From Luteimonas viscosa (GTDB lineage Bacteria > Pseudomonadota > Gammaproteobacteria > Xanthomonadales > Xanthomonadaceae): DNA of 64,000 nucleotides. Where the stretch lies: contig NZ_VTFT01000001.1 of NCBI RefSeq assembly GCF_008244685.1, positions 3,079,248-3,143,247 of the forward strand. The letters are read 5' to 3'. Below the pieces are notes generated by a model. That model was not told where the DNA came from and did not search any database. It saw only the letters and a program-made list of their open reading frames with translations. This document shows positions 17,851 through 28,208 of the stretch, piece by piece; within the stretch, counting starts at the first letter, position 1; every line of letters starts with the position of its first letter. Both the position numbers and the translations under genes were made by a program.

Positions 17851-17892
17851 CCGCGAGGCTTCCACCAAGGGCGCCCTCGTGGCGCTTTTTTT
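17851..17892 (+). promoter_or_regulatory. Transcription attenuator of thrS (antiterminator/terminator)
   Basis: Terminator: 17867-17875 pairs with 17881-17889 (9 bp including two G-T pairs), 5-nt loop, T7 tract at 17886-17892. Antiterminator: CCGCGAGG (17851-17858) pairs with CCTCGTGG (17875-17882), 8 bp with one wobble. It shares bases with both terminator arms, so the two folds exclude each other. The leader stop codon at 17844-17846 places a terminating ribosome over 17851-17858, which would favour the terminator. CCACGAGG at 17780-17787 is a perfect 8-bp alternative partner for CCTCGTGG. Confidence 0.65.
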
Positions 17893-17997
17893 GTGGCCGC
17901 TTTGCGGCCACGGGATTGGGGGTTGGGATTCGCAAGCGCCGAACCGCCTTCCGCTTTCCCGAATCGCCAATCACGAATCACCAATCACGGCTCCCCA

Positions 17998-19902
17998 ATG
18001 ATCACCATCACCCTCCCCGACGGCAGCCGCCGCGAATTCGACCACCCGGTTTCCGTCATGGAAGTCGCGCAGTCCATCGGCCCGGGCCTAGCCAAGGCGA
18101 CGGTCGCCGGCAAGGTCGACGGCCGCCAGGTCGATGCCTCCGACCTGATCGACCACGACGCCACGCTGCAGATCCTCACGCCGAAGGACCCCGAGGGCGT
18201 CGAGATCATCCGCCACTCCTGTGCCCACCTCGTCGGCCACGCGGTCAAGCAGCTGTATCCGGACGCGAAGATGGTGATCGGCCCGGTGATCGAGGAGGGC
18301 TTCTACTACGACATCCACGCCGAACGTCCGTTCACGCCCGACGACCTCGCCGCGATCGAGCAGCGCATGCGCGAGCTGGTCGCGCAGGACTACGACGTCG
18401 TCAAGAAGATGACGCCGCGCGCGGAGGTGGTCGAGGTGTTCCGCGCGCGTGGCGAGGACTACAAGCTGCGCCTGATCGAGGATATGGGCCCGGAAGTCAC
18501 CGCGATGGGCCTGTACCACCACCAGGAATACGTCGACATGTGCCGCGGCCCGCACGTGCCGAACACGCGCTTCCTGAAGGCGTTCAAGCTGTTGCGCATT
18601 TCCGGCGCCTACTGGCGCGGCGATGCGAAGAACGAGCAGCTCCAGCGCATCTACGGCACGGCCTGGGCCGACGAGAAGCAGCTCAAGGCCTACATCCAGC
18701 GGATCGAGGAGGCCGAGAAGCGCGACCATCGCCGCATCGGCAAGGCCCAGCAGCTGTTCCACCTGCAGGAAGAGGCGCCGGGCCTGGTGTTCTGGCACCC
18801 GAAGGGCTGGGCGGTGTGGCAGGTGGTCGAGCAGTACATGCGCCGGGTGTACCGCGAGACCGGCTACGGCGAGGTGCGCTGCCCGCAGATCCTCGACGTC
18901 GAGCTGTGGAAGCAGTCCGGTCACTGGGACAACTACAAGGACAACATGTTCTTCACCGAGTCCGAGAAGCGGACCTACGCGGTGAAGCCGATGAACTGCC
19001 CCGGCCACGTGCAGGTGTTCAACCAGGGCCTGCACAGCTACCGCGACCTGCCGATCCGCTACGGCGAGTTCGGAAGCTGCCATCGCAACGAGCCTTCGGG
19101 CGCGCTGCACGGCATCCTGCGCGTGCGCGGCTTCACCCAGGACGACGGCCATGTGTTCTGCACCCCGGAACAGGTGGAAGCGGAAGTGCGCGCGTTCCAC
19201 GAGCAGGCGCTCAAGGTCTACGCCGACTTCGGCTTCGAGGACATCCAGATCAAGATCGCGCTGCGCCCGGAACCGCGCCTGGGCGACGACGCCACCTGGG
19301 ACAGGGCCGAGACCGCGTTGCGCGACGCCCTCCGGGCCTCGGGCGTGGACTGGCAGGAACTCCCCGGCGAGGGCGCGTTCTACGGCCCCAAGATCGAGTA
19401 CCACCTGAAGGACGCCATCGGCCGCACCTGGCAGCTCGGGACCATGCAGGTCGACTTCATGATGCCCGGGCGCCTGGGCGCCGAATACGTGGATGAACAG
19501 AGCCAGCGGCAGACCCCGGTGATGCTGCACCGGGCGATCGTGGGTTCGATGGAGCGCTTCATCGGCATCCTGATCGAGCACCACGCGGGGTCGTTTCCGG
19601 CCTGGCTGGCGCCGGTCCAGGCGGTGGTGATGAACATCACCGACGCCCAGGCGCAGGCTGTCGAATCCGTTGCCAAGGCATTGAATTCGAAGGGTTTGCG
19701 GGTGGTTGCCGATATCCGCAACGAGAAGGTCGGCTACAAGATCCGCGAGCACACCCTGCAGCGGGTGCCGTACCTGCTGGTGGTGGGGGACCGCGAGAAG
19801 GAGGCCGGCGAGGTCGCGGTCAGGACCCGGGCAGGGGAGGATCTCGGTACCATGGCCCTCGACGCCTTCGCCGGACGGCTGGCGGGTGAATCCCGCGGCT
19901 GA
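17998..19902 (+). CDS. thrS: Threonyl-tRNA synthetase
   Basis: A 634-aa class II synthetase that charges tRNA-Thr. Domains: TGS (residues 1-60, [18 protein letters not shown]), editing domain with the [17 protein letters not shown] motif, catalytic core with [10 protein letters not shown] (zinc ligand Cys), [15 protein letters not shown] (motif 2) and [18 protein letters not shown] (motif 3), and a C-terminal anticodon-binding domain. The ATG ends at 18000; the first codons match the family start exactly. First gene of thrS-infC-rpmI-rplT-pheS-pheT-ihfA-merR, the gammaproteobacterial order. Probably attenuated by the leader at 17820-17892. Confidence 0.98.
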   Translation: MITITLPDGSRREFDHPVSVMEVAQSIGPGLAKATVAGKVDGRQVDASDLIDHDATLQILTPKDPEGVEIIRHSCAHLVGHAVKQLYPDAKMVIGPVIEEGFYYDIHAERPFTPDDLAAIEQRMRELVAQDYDVVKKMTPRAEVVEVFRARGEDYKLRLIEDMGPEVTAMGLYHHQEYVDMCRGPHVPNTRFLKAFKLLRISGAYWRGDAKNEQLQRIYGTAWADEKQLKAYIQRIEEAEKRDHRRIGKAQQLFHLQEEAPGLVFWHPKGWAVWQVVEQYMRRVYRETGYGEVRCPQILDVELWKQSGHWDNYKDNMFFTESEKRTYAVKPMNCPGHVQVFNQGLHSYRDLPIRYGEFGSCHRNEPSGALHGILRVRGFTQDDGHVFCTPEQVEAEVRAFHEQALKVYADFGFEDIQIKIALRPEPRLGDDATWDRAETALRDALRASGVDWQELPGEGAFYGPKIEYHLKDAIGRTWQLGTMQVDFMMPGRLGAEYVDEQSQRQTPVMLHRAIVGSMERFIGILIEHHAGSFPAWLAPVQAVVMNITDAQAQAVESVAKALNSKGLRVVADIRNEKVGYKIREHTLQRVPYLLVVGDREKEAGEVAVRTRAGEDLGTMALDAFAGRLAGESRG

Positions 19903-19947
19903 CGGTTGTATCGTGGCCGAAATCCGTTAAAAATCTGTACGAACGAC

Positions 19948-19971
19948 CCGGCGCCGCCCCGATGGCGCCGG
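19948..19971 (+). promoter_or_regulatory. Hairpin in the thrS-infC leader
   Basis: Perfect 8-bp stem CCGGCGCC/GGCGCCGG with 8-nt loop, ending 24 nt before the infC start codon. No T run follows, so it is more likely a leader structure than a terminator. A weak promoter (TTGTAT, 16-bp spacer, TAAAAA) is visible just upstream. Confidence 0.45.
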
Positions 19972-19995
19972 CTTCTTCCATTCCGGAGACGCAGT

Positions 19996-20517
19996 ATTAG
20001 CACCCCAGACAAGCAGAATCGCCGCAACAACGAAATCCGCGTGCCGCGCGTGCGCGTGATCGGTTCCGACGGAGAAATGGTCGGCGTGTTGTCGCGCGAC
20101 GAAGCCTTGAAGATGGCCGAGGACGAAGGCCTCGATCTGGTCGAGATCCAGCCCAACGCGGATCCGCCGGTCTGCAAGATCATGGACTTCGGCAAGTTCA
20201 AGTTCGAGATGCAGAAGAAGGCCAACGAGGCCAAGAAGAAGACCCGCCAGGTCGAGATCAAGGAAGTGAAGTTCCGCCCCGTCACCGACGAGGGCGACTA
20301 CCAGATCAAGCTGCGCAAGATGCGCGGCTTCCTGGAAGAGGGCGACAAGATCAAGGTCAACATCCGCTTCCGTGGCCGCGAGATGAGCCACCAGGAACTC
20401 GGCCGCGAGATGGCCTCGCGGATCGAGGCCGACCTCGGCGAAGACATCGTCATCGAATCGCGCCCGCGCCTGGAAGGCCGGCAGATGGTGATGATGATCG
20501 CCCCAAAGAAGAAATAA
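19996..20517 (+). CDS. infC: Translation initiation factor IF-3 (ATT start)
   Basis: A 173-aa IF-3 that binds the 30S subunit and discriminates start codons. N-terminal domain: [28 protein letters not shown]; linker rich in Lys ([22 protein letters not shown]); C-terminal domain with [14 protein letters not shown] and MMIAPKKK at the end. No ATG/GTG/TTG fits the family N-terminus. An ATT at 19996-19998 follows GGAG by about 8 nt and encodes [15 protein letters not shown], the expected start. Rare ATT starts in infC are known and allow IF-3 to repress its own translation. Confidence 0.93.
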   Translation: MSTPDKQNRRNNEIRVPRVRVIGSDGEMVGVLSRDEALKMAEDEGLDLVEIQPNADPPVCKIMDFGKFKFEMQKKANEAKKKTRQVEIKEVKFRPVTDEGDYQIKLRKMRGFLEEGDKIKVNIRFRGREMSHQELGREMASRIEADLGEDIVIESRPRLEGRQMVMMIAPKKK

Positions 20518-20545
20518 TCGCCGCCGTAGGCGGCGATTCGTACCG

Positions 20546-20588
20546 TTCCCCTCCGCCCGCTTGCGGGGGAGGGTAAAGGGTGGGGGAG
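20546..20588. repeat. Dispersed GC-rich palindromic repeat (copy 2)
   Basis: Same family as 6317-6356 but inverted: CCCTCCGCCCGC, then GCGGGGGAGGG and AAAGGGTGGGGG. Located after infC. Confidence 0.6.
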
Positions 20589-20713
20589 CGTGCCGAATGG
20601 CGCGCTTCGCTTTTCTGGTGTTTGGTCCGGCCGGGGAAAATCCAGCCGCTGGATGTTCAGGCGCCTCCGGACCGACGCCGCGCCCTGCCGCCCGGGGATC
20701 GCTCCTCCCTCGG

Positions 20714-20759
20714 TCAGGACATCCTGTCCTGACTCGGGCGCAGGACATCCATGTCCTGC
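20714..20759. repeat. Pair of AGGACAT palindromes
   Basis: Two adjacent palindromes: 20714-20732 (TCAGGACA/TGTCCTGA with a 3-nt centre) and 20740-20759 (GCAGGACAT/ATGTCCTGC with a 2-nt centre). Similar short palindromes are common in xanthomonad intergenic DNA. Confidence 0.6.
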
Positions 20760-20950
20760 TTGCCGCAATCCCCGGCCGACAGGACGCGGCTTGCCGCTGA
20801 CGGGCCTGCGTTGCTTCGAGCCCTGTTGTCCGGAATGACGCCAGCGAACGGTGCGACCATCCCGGCCGCCACGTGCGCTGCAGGAGCGCCGCCGGGAACG
20901 ACAGGATCGGCGGCGGATGGACGCCATCGTGTCCAGCCGAACCCCCTGAT

Positions 20951-20979
20951 TTGCAAGCGAAACCCCCGGCGGGCATAAT
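20951..20979 (+). promoter_or_regulatory. Candidate sigma-70 promoter for rpmI-rplT-pheST
   Basis: TTGCAA at 20951-20956, a 17-bp spacer, then CATAAT at 20974-20979. Best promoter-like match in the infC-rpmI spacer. It would give a leader of about 190 nt, long enough for ribosomal-protein feedback, though no specific L20 site could be assigned. Confidence 0.5.
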
Positions 20980-21174
20980 GGCCGGCCCGGTTCTCCGGGT
21001 GCGTCACGCAATCCCTTTGGACCCGCCCTGATGTCCTTTCGAATCAGCGGCTTACAAACCGGCCAGGCAGGAAGGAAAGTGCGTTCCAGCAAGCGACGCG
21101 CGGCGTAGCCGCAAAGTCGCCTGCCGAAGAACGCCGCCCGGGCCAGTACTAGAAACGACCCCAAGGACCACCCA

Positions 21175-21378
21175 ATGTCGAAGATCAAGATCAAGACGCA
21201 TCGGGGCGCGGCCAAACGCTTCCGGAAGACCGCTTCCGGCAAGTACAAGGCAGGCCACGCCAACCGCAGCCACATCCTCACCAAGAAGGCGACCAAGCGG
21301 AAGCGCAACCTCCGGCAGACGAACCATGTTCGTGCCGAGGACGCGGGCCGTCTGGACCGCATGCTTCCGTATCTCTGA
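21175..21378 (+). CDS. rpmI: 50S ribosomal protein L35
   Basis: A 67-aa basic protein starting [23 protein letters not shown] and containing [16 protein letters not shown], the standard L35 sequence. Component of the large ribosomal subunit. It is followed after 13 bp by rplT, with an AGGAGGG ribosome site at the junction. Confidence 0.98.
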   Translation: MSKIKIKTHRGAAKRFRKTASGKYKAGHANRSHILTKKATKRKRNLRQTNHVRAEDAGRLDRMLPYL

Positions 21379-21391
21379 GGAGGGCTGAACA

Positions 21392-23060
<1,669 letters not shown>

Positions 23061-23071
23061 CCGGCAAACGC

Positions 23072-23144
23072 GTTATCCCGAGCCCAGCGAGGGATCTGGC
23101 TTCACTCTGCCGGACGCGGGATTCCTCGCTGCGCTCGGAATGAC
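23072..23144. repeat. GTCATCCCGA-family inverted repeat (copy 3)
   Basis: Degenerate arms 23072-23096 (GTTATCCCGAGCCCAGCGAG...) and 23120-23144 (...CTCGCTGCGCTCGGAATGAC). It fills most of the 98-bp gap between pheS and pheT, an operon junction that is usually short. Confidence 0.75.
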
Positions 23145-23158
23145 AAGGTGGTGGTGCA

Positions 23159-25546
23159 ATGAAATTCAGCGAGAACTGGCTCCGTACGCACGTTCCCACC
23201 GACGCGACCCGCGAGCAGCTGGTCGAGGTGCTGACCGCGATCGGCCTGGAGGTCGAAGAGGTGACCGCGCTGGGCGAGGCGCTCGACGGCGTGGTGGTCG
23301 CGCGCATCGTCTCGACCGAGCGGCATCCGCAGGCCGACCGCCTGCAGGTCTGCCAGGTCGATGCCGGCGGCGCGCAGCCGTTGCAGATCGTCTGCGGCGC
23401 GCCGAACGCACGGGCCGGGCTGGTCGCGCCGCTGGCGACGATCGGCGCGACGCTCGGCGAGCTGACGATCCGGGCTGCGAAGCTGCGCGGCGTCGAATCC
23501 AGCGGGATGCTGTGCTCGGCGAAGGAGCTGGGCGTCGACGCCGACGCGGCGGGCCTGCTGGAACTGCCGGACGACGCGCCGGTGGGTACGCCGCTGGCCG
23601 ATTACCTCGGCCTGCCCGACGCCAGCATCGAGATCAAGCTCACCCCCAACCGGGCCGACTGCTTCAGCCTGCGCGGGATCGCCTTCGACGTCGCCGCGGC
23701 CGTAGGCAGCGAAGTCGCCGCATACGACGCCACACCGGTTCCCGCTACCAGCGAAGCGCGACTGCCTGTCGAACTGCAGGCCGGCGCGGACGCACCACGC
23801 TATGTCGGCCGCGTGATCGAAGGCGTGGACGCGCGCGTGCCCACCCCGGTGTGGATGGCCGAGCGCCTGCGCCGCAGCGGCATCCGTCCGCTGAGTTTCC
23901 TGGTCGACGTCACCCAGTACGTGATGCTCGAGCTGGGCCAGCCGATGCACGCCTTCGACCGCGATCTGCTGCAGGGGCCGGTGAGCGTGCGCCGCGCGCG
24001 CGCCAACGAAACGCTGACCCTGCTCGACGGCCGCGACGTGATCCTGGACGAGGAGTTCCTCGCCATCACCGACGCCGACCGCCCGGTCGCGCTGGCCGGC
24101 GTGATGGGCGGTTTCGACACCCGGGTCACCGACGCCACGCGCAACGTGTTCCTGGAGGCCGCGCACTTCGCCCCGGCGGCGATCATCGGCCGCAGCCGGC
24201 GGCTGGGCATGCATACCGACGCCGCGCACCGCTTCGAGCGCGGCGTCGACCCGGCGCTGCCGCGCACCGCGATCGAGGTCGCCACCAGGCTGATCGTCGA
24301 CATCGCCGGCGGTCGGCCGGGGCCGGTCGCGGAGGCGTCGCTGCAGGTGCACCTGCAGCAGCCGCAGCCGATCGCGCTGCGCCGTGCGCGACTGGCGCGC
24401 GTGCTCGGACTCACCGTGCCCGACCTCGCGGTCGAGCGGATCCTGCGCGCCCTGGACATGGAGGTGACGGCGGTCGACGAGGGCTGGCGCGTGCTGCCGC
24501 CGAGCCGCCGCTTCGATATCGCGATCGAGGAAGACCTGATCGAGGAAGTCGCGCGCATCCACGGCTACGACGCCGTCCCGACCACGCTGCCCGGTGGCGC
24601 CGCGCGCATCGCCGCCCCCAGCGAAACGCGCGTGGGCGAGGACGAAGTGCGCGCGCAACTGGTCGCGCGCGGCTACTTCGAGGCGGTGAACTTCGCGTTC
24701 GTCGACGAAGCCCTGCTGCGGCGCTGGCAGGCGGTCGAGGGCAGCGTCCCGCTGGCCAATCCGCTCAGCGCCGAACTCGGCGTGATGCGCACGCAGCTGC
24801 TGCCCGGCCTGGTCGCCGCCGTGGCACGCAACCTCGCGCGCCAGCAGTCGCGGGTGCGGCTGTTCGAGATCGGCAAGGTGTTCTGCGCGTCGGCGGGCGC
24901 CGGCGCACCGCCGGAAACGCAGCGCATTGCCGCGGCGATCCATGGCGACGCGCACGCCGAACAGTGGGGCGTGCCGGCACGCCCGGCCGATTTCCACGAC
25001 CTCAAGGGCGATCTCGACAGCCTCGCCGCCTGTGCCGGTGCGCGGCTCGACTACCGCCCGTCGCAGGCCACCCACGGGCACCCGGGGCGCAGCGCCGAGG
25101 TGTGGCGCGTGGACGGCGAAGCGGAAGAAATGCTCGGCTGGATCGGCGAACTCCATCCGCGCCTGCTGCGCGCGCTGGACCTGGACGGCGCCGTGATCGC
25201 CTTCGAACTCGACCTGGCGCCGCTCCAGCGCCGCGCGATCGCGCGGGCGCAGGGGCTGTCGCGGTTCCCGTCCGTCCGCCGGGACATCGCGTTCGTCGCC
25301 CCGGAGAGCGTGCCCTGGGCCGCCCTGGAGGCGACCATCCGCACCGCCGCGGGCGCGCTGCTGGCCGATGTCCGGCTGTTCGACCGTTATCTCGGAAAGG
25401 GGGTCGAGCCGGGATTCAGAAGTCTCGCAACCGGCTTGATTCTGCAGGATAAATCGCGCACTCTCACCGACAGTGACGTGGATGTTGCAGTGGCCGGGGT
25501 CATGACCGCATTGCAGGATGCGCACGGCGCCAGGATCAGAAGCTGA
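23159..25546 (+). CDS. pheT: Phenylalanyl-tRNA synthetase beta subunit
   Basis: A 795-aa subunit of normal length. N-terminal EMAP-II-like tRNA-binding domain (residues 40-150, [15 protein letters not shown]), B3/B4 editing domain (about 210-390, with MHAFDRDLL), B5 domain (about 400-470), catalytic-like core and C-terminal FDX-ACB anticodon-recognition domain ([20 protein letters not shown] to the end). It starts 98 bp after pheS across a repeat. It is followed 19 bp later by ihfA, as in E. coli. Confidence 0.97.
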   Translation: MKFSENWLRTHVPTDATREQLVEVLTAIGLEVEEVTALGEALDGVVVARIVSTERHPQADRLQVCQVDAGGAQPLQIVCGAPNARAGLVAPLATIGATLGELTIRAAKLRGVESSGMLCSAKELGVDADAAGLLELPDDAPVGTPLADYLGLPDASIEIKLTPNRADCFSLRGIAFDVAAAVGSEVAAYDATPVPATSEARLPVELQAGADAPRYVGRVIEGVDARVPTPVWMAERLRRSGIRPLSFLVDVTQYVMLELGQPMHAFDRDLLQGPVSVRRARANETLTLLDGRDVILDEEFLAITDADRPVALAGVMGGFDTRVTDATRNVFLEAAHFAPAAIIGRSRRLGMHTDAAHRFERGVDPALPRTAIEVATRLIVDIAGGRPGPVAEASLQVHLQQPQPIALRRARLARVLGLTVPDLAVERILRALDMEVTAVDEGWRVLPPSRRFDIAIEEDLIEEVARIHGYDAVPTTLPGGAARIAAPSETRVGEDEVRAQLVARGYFEAVNFAFVDEALLRRWQAVEGSVPLANPLSAELGVMRTQLLPGLVAAVARNLARQQSRVRLFEIGKVFCASAGAGAPPETQRIAAAIHGDAHAEQWGVPARPADFHDLKGDLDSLAACAGARLDYRPSQATHGHPGRSAEVWRVDGEAEEMLGWIGELHPRLLRALDLDGAVIAFELDLAPLQRRAIARAQGLSRFPSVRRDIAFVAPESVPWAALEATIRTAAGALLADVRLFDRYLGKGVEPGFRSLATGLILQDKSRTLTDSDVDVAVAGVMTALQDAHGARIRS

Positions 25547-25565
25547 TGTTGCACCGGGGGACGGC

Positions 25566-25868
25566 GTGGCGTTGACCAAAGCGGAAATGGCCGAGAAGCT
25601 CTACGAGGAAGTCGGGCTCAACAAGCGCGAGGCGAAGGAATTCGTCGACGCGTTCTTCAACGTGCTGCGCGAGGCGCTGGAACAGGGCCGCCAGGTGAAA
25701 CTCTCCGGCTTCGGCAACTTCGACCTGCGCCGCAAGAACGAACGCCCCGGACGCAACCCCAAGACCGGCGAGGAGATCCCGATCTCCGCGCGCACGGTGG
25801 TCACCTTCCGCCCCGGCCAGAAGCTCAAGGAACGCGTGGAAACCTACGCAGGCACGCGCGATGCTTGA
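25566..25868 (+). CDS. ihfA: Integration host factor alpha subunit
   Basis: A 100-aa DNA-bending protein of the HU/IHF family. [28 protein letters not shown] start, [25 protein letters not shown] arm with the intercalating Pro (RPGRNP), and [13 protein letters not shown] end. GTG at 25566 after GGGGGA is the best start because it gives the standard IhfA N-terminus; the ORF is open further upstream. IHF acts with IhfB in recombination and transcription, and may serve the integrase of the element at 38.7-49.8 kb. It overlaps merR by 8 bp. Confidence 0.95.
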   Translation: MALTKAEMAEKLYEEVGLNKREAKEFVDAFFNVLREALEQGRQVKLSGFGNFDLRRKNERPGRNPKTGEEIPISARTVVTFRPGQKLKERVETYAGTRDA

Positions 25869-26217
25869 TCCCGGCAGCAACCGCGAACTCCCGCCGATCC
25901 CGGCCAAGCGCTACTTCACCATCGGCGAGGTCAGCGAGCTGTGCGACGTCAAGCCGCACGTGCTGCGCTACTGGGAAACCGAGTTCCCGAGCCTGAGCCC
26001 GGTCAAGCGCCGCGGCAACCGCCGTTACTACCAGCGCCACGACGTGCTGATGGTGCGCCAGATCCGCGGCCTGCTCTACGAGCAGGGCTACACCATCGGC
26101 GGCGCGCGCCTGCGGCTCGAGGGCGACGGCGCGAAGCAGGAATCGGCGATGAGCAGCCAGATCGTGCGCCAGGTACGGATGGAACTCGAGGAAATCCTGC
26201 ACCTGCTCAAGCGCTGA
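25861..26217 (+). CDS. MerR-family transcriptional regulator
   Basis: A 118-aa protein with an N-terminal winged helix: [28 protein letters not shown], then [31 protein letters not shown] short C-terminal helix follows, with no metal-binding Cys. This MerR-like gene commonly follows ihfA in gammaproteobacteria; its target is not established. It overlaps the ihfA stop, indicating translational coupling. It is the last gene of the cluster. Confidence 0.92.
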   Translation: MLDPGSNRELPPIPAKRYFTIGEVSELCDVKPHVLRYWETEFPSLSPVKRRGNRRYYQRHDVLMVRQIRGLLYEQGYTIGGARLRLEGDGAKQESAMSSQIVRQVRMELEEILHLLKR

Positions 26218-26424
26218 GCCGGCGAGCAGTCGCGGTGCGATCGCCGCTGGCCGCTGGTCGCTGGTCGACCCCGCGGCCGACGGACCCTGTCCCGGGGCGA
26301 CCCCGTGGATGCCGTGCGATGAAGCTCCTGCGAGCGTCATTCCTCCGATGTCCCCAAAGGTGCGCCAGCGCCCGAACGGCGGCGCATTCAGCCCGGGCGC
26401 GGCTCATCCGCGGACGAGCCGCGC

Positions 26425-26430
26425 TATAAT
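26425..26430 (+). promoter_or_regulatory. -10 box (TATAAT) of tRNA-Pro
   Basis: Perfect TATAAT ending 11 bp before the tRNA 5' end. An inverted repeat (GGCTC...GAGCC, 26401-26420) occupies the -35 zone; no consensus -35 is seen. Confidence 0.6.
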
Positions 26431-26441
26431 CCGCTCCGATC

Positions 26442-26518
26442 CGGGGTATAGCGCAGCCTGGTAGCGCACTTGTCTGGGGGACAAGTGGTCGTCGGTTCAA
26501 ATCCGGCTACCCCGACCA
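26442..26518 (+). tRNA. tRNA-Pro (GGG)
   Basis: Acceptor CGGGGTA, anticodon stem CTTGT/ACAAG with loop CTGGGGG (anticodon GGG), T-arm CGGTTCAAATCCG and encoded CCA. Confidence 0.96.
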
Positions 26519-26526
26519 ATTTCCCG

Positions 26527-26551
26527 AAGCCCGCCGCAAGGCGGGCTTTTT
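26527..26551 (+). terminator. Terminator of tRNA-Pro
   Basis: 9-bp stem AAGCCCGCC/GGCGGGCTT with GCAA tetraloop, followed by T's to 26551. Confidence 0.9.
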
Positions 26552-26627
26552 CGTTCACGGCGTTTCCGCTCCCGCGAGCCGGGCATGCGGCTGCCGGAAT
26601 CGCCGCGCCCCGCTACCATGCGGGCGC

Positions 26628-27098
26628 ATGGACGAAACCGAGCGCGAACTGATCGCAAGCCATGGGCTCGAACCGCATCCCGAGGGCGGCCACTACCGGC
26701 GCATGCATGTCTCGGCAGTCGAGGTGGAAGCCAACGGTCGGCGCCGGCCGGCGATGACCGCGATCCGCTACCTGCTCGGCGCCGGCGCGCGCAGCGAATG
26801 GCATCGCGTGGATGCCGACGAGGCCTGGCACTGGCAGCAGGGCGGCGTGCTGGACCTGCTGCAGTTCGACGCGGCCCGCGGCTTGTTGTCGCGCACGCGG
26901 CTGGGGCCGCCGCCAGCGGGCGAGGCGCTGCCGTGCATCGTGCCGGCGGGGACGTGGCAGTCGGCGCAAGCCCGCGATGCATGGGTGCTGGTCACCTGCA
27001 CGGTCGCCCCGGGTTTCGTCTGGGAAGGTTTCGAACTGCTCGACCAGGGCAGCGGGCTCGCGCAGGAACTGCGGCGGCTCGGCGAGGTCAAGCGATGA
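26628..27098 (+). CDS. Cupin-fold protein of the DUF985 type
   Basis: A 156-aa single-domain cupin. HPEGGHYRRMH opening, AIRYLLGAGARSEWHRVDADEAWHWQQGG (metal-ligand-like His/Glu) and VLVTCTVAPGFVWEGFELL end are typical of the cupin_5/DUF985 family, whose biochemical role is unknown. It ends overlapping the next gene by 4 bp (ATGA). Confidence 0.85.
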   Translation: MDETERELIASHGLEPHPEGGHYRRMHVSAVEVEANGRRRPAMTAIRYLLGAGARSEWHRVDADEAWHWQQGGVLDLLQFDAARGLLSRTRLGPPPAGEALPCIVPAGTWQSAQARDAWVLVTCTVAPGFVWEGFELLDQGSGLAQELRRLGEVKR

Positions 27099-28201
27099 GC
27101 GCTGGCGGCCGCACGTCGCCCGGAACACGGATGACCGCCATGCCTGTCGCCAGGTTGTTGCCGCTCCTGCTGCTGCTCGGTTCGGCACCCGTCTCCGCGC
27201 AGGAGGCCGCGACGCCGGTCGAGCCGTCCACGCCTGTCGCGGACCTCGCCGGACCGGCCGCCATCCCCTCCGCGCCCGGGGACGGCCGGATCGTCGATCA
27301 CGAGACCGTGGTCGTCTCCGGCGTGCTGCCGGGGCCGGGATTGTGGAAGGTGCGCAAGGATGGGCACGTGCTGTACGTGATGGCCACGGTTTCGCCGCTG
27401 CCCAGGCGGATGCAATGGGAGTCGGCGGGCCTCGAATCGGTCGTCGCGCGCTCGCAGCAGGTGCTGCTGCCGCCGTCGTTCACCCTCGACGCGGGCGTGG
27501 GTGTGTTCCGCGGCATGCTGCTGTTGCCGTCGCTGCTCAAGGCGCGTCGCAATCCGGACGGCGCCACCTTGCAGCAGATGGTGTCGCCCGAGCTGTATGC
27601 ACGCTGGGTGCCGCTGAAGCGACGTTACCTGGGCCGCAACCGCGGGGTCGAGCAGTGGCGGCCGATCTTCGCGGCGCAGGAGCTGTACGAGGCGGCGATG
27701 GACGAGTCGGGGCTCAGCCGCGAGGACGTGGTCGACAAGGCGGTCCGGCGCATGGCCAGGCGCCACGACGTCGAGCTGCGTGCGGTCAACTACAAGCTGG
27801 AGATCGAGGATCCCAAGGCGGTGATCCGCGAGTTCCAGGCGACCACGCTCGCCGACACCGAGTGCTTCGAGAAGACGCTGTCGCGGATCGAGGGCGATCT
27901 GGAGCTGATGCGTCGGCGGGCCAATGCCTGGGCAACCGGCGAGATCGATACCCTGCGCTCGCTTTCGATCGAGAACCAGTACAGCACCTGCATCCGCGCG
28001 ATGACCGAGAATGGGCTGGCGCGCAGGCTCGGCGTGTCCGACCTGCGGCCGCGCCTGGACGCGATGTGGATCGCGGCTGCCGAGGAAACGCTGGCGGAGA
28101 ACGCGTCCAGCTTCGCGATGCTGCCGCTGTCCCTCGTGACCGCGGCCGACGGCTACCTGGCGCGCCTGCGCGAAAGGGGCTACGTGGTCGAGCCCCCCTG
28201 A
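27095..28201 (+). CDS. TraB/GumN-family periplasmic protein
   Basis: A 368-aa protein with a signal peptide (MPVARLLPLLLLLGSAPVSAQ after a short N-terminal extension). The mature part has the TraB/PrgY/GumN layout: GLWKVRKDGHVLYVMATVSPLPRRM (its TraB equivalent of the G-x-x-H start region), QVLLPPSF, and late CIRAMTENGLARRLGVSDLRPRLDAMW. Function of the family in xanthomonads is not established; some members are putative proteases. Starts at ATG 27095, 27131 or 27140 are possible; the last two fit the signal peptide better. Coupled to the DUF985 cupin. Confidence 0.75.
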   Translation: MSAGGRTSPGTRMTAMPVARLLPLLLLLGSAPVSAQEAATPVEPSTPVADLAGPAAIPSAPGDGRIVDHETVVVSGVLPGPGLWKVRKDGHVLYVMATVSPLPRRMQWESAGLESVVARSQQVLLPPSFTLDAGVGVFRGMLLLPSLLKARRNPDGATLQQMVSPELYARWVPLKRRYLGRNRGVEQWRPIFAAQELYEAAMDESGLSREDVVDKAVRRMARRHDVELRAVNYKLEIEDPKAVIREFQATTLADTECFEKTLSRIEGDLELMRRRANAWATGEIDTLRSLSIENQYSTCIRAMTENGLARRLGVSDLRPRLDAMWIAAAEETLAENASSFAMLPLSLVTAADGYLARLRERGYVVEPP

Positions 28202-28208
28202 GCGCGGC

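Larger units (their letters stand above)
20518..21174. other. 657-bp intergenic region between infC and rpmI
   Basis: Unusually long spacer for this operon. It holds a hairpin directly after infC (ATCGCCGCC/GGCGGCGAT, no T run), a copy of the GC-rich palindromic repeat (20546-20588), two short perfect palindromes (20714-20759), a good candidate promoter (20951-20979) and a leader of about 190 nt before rpmI. No ORF in it looks coding. Confidence 0.7.
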
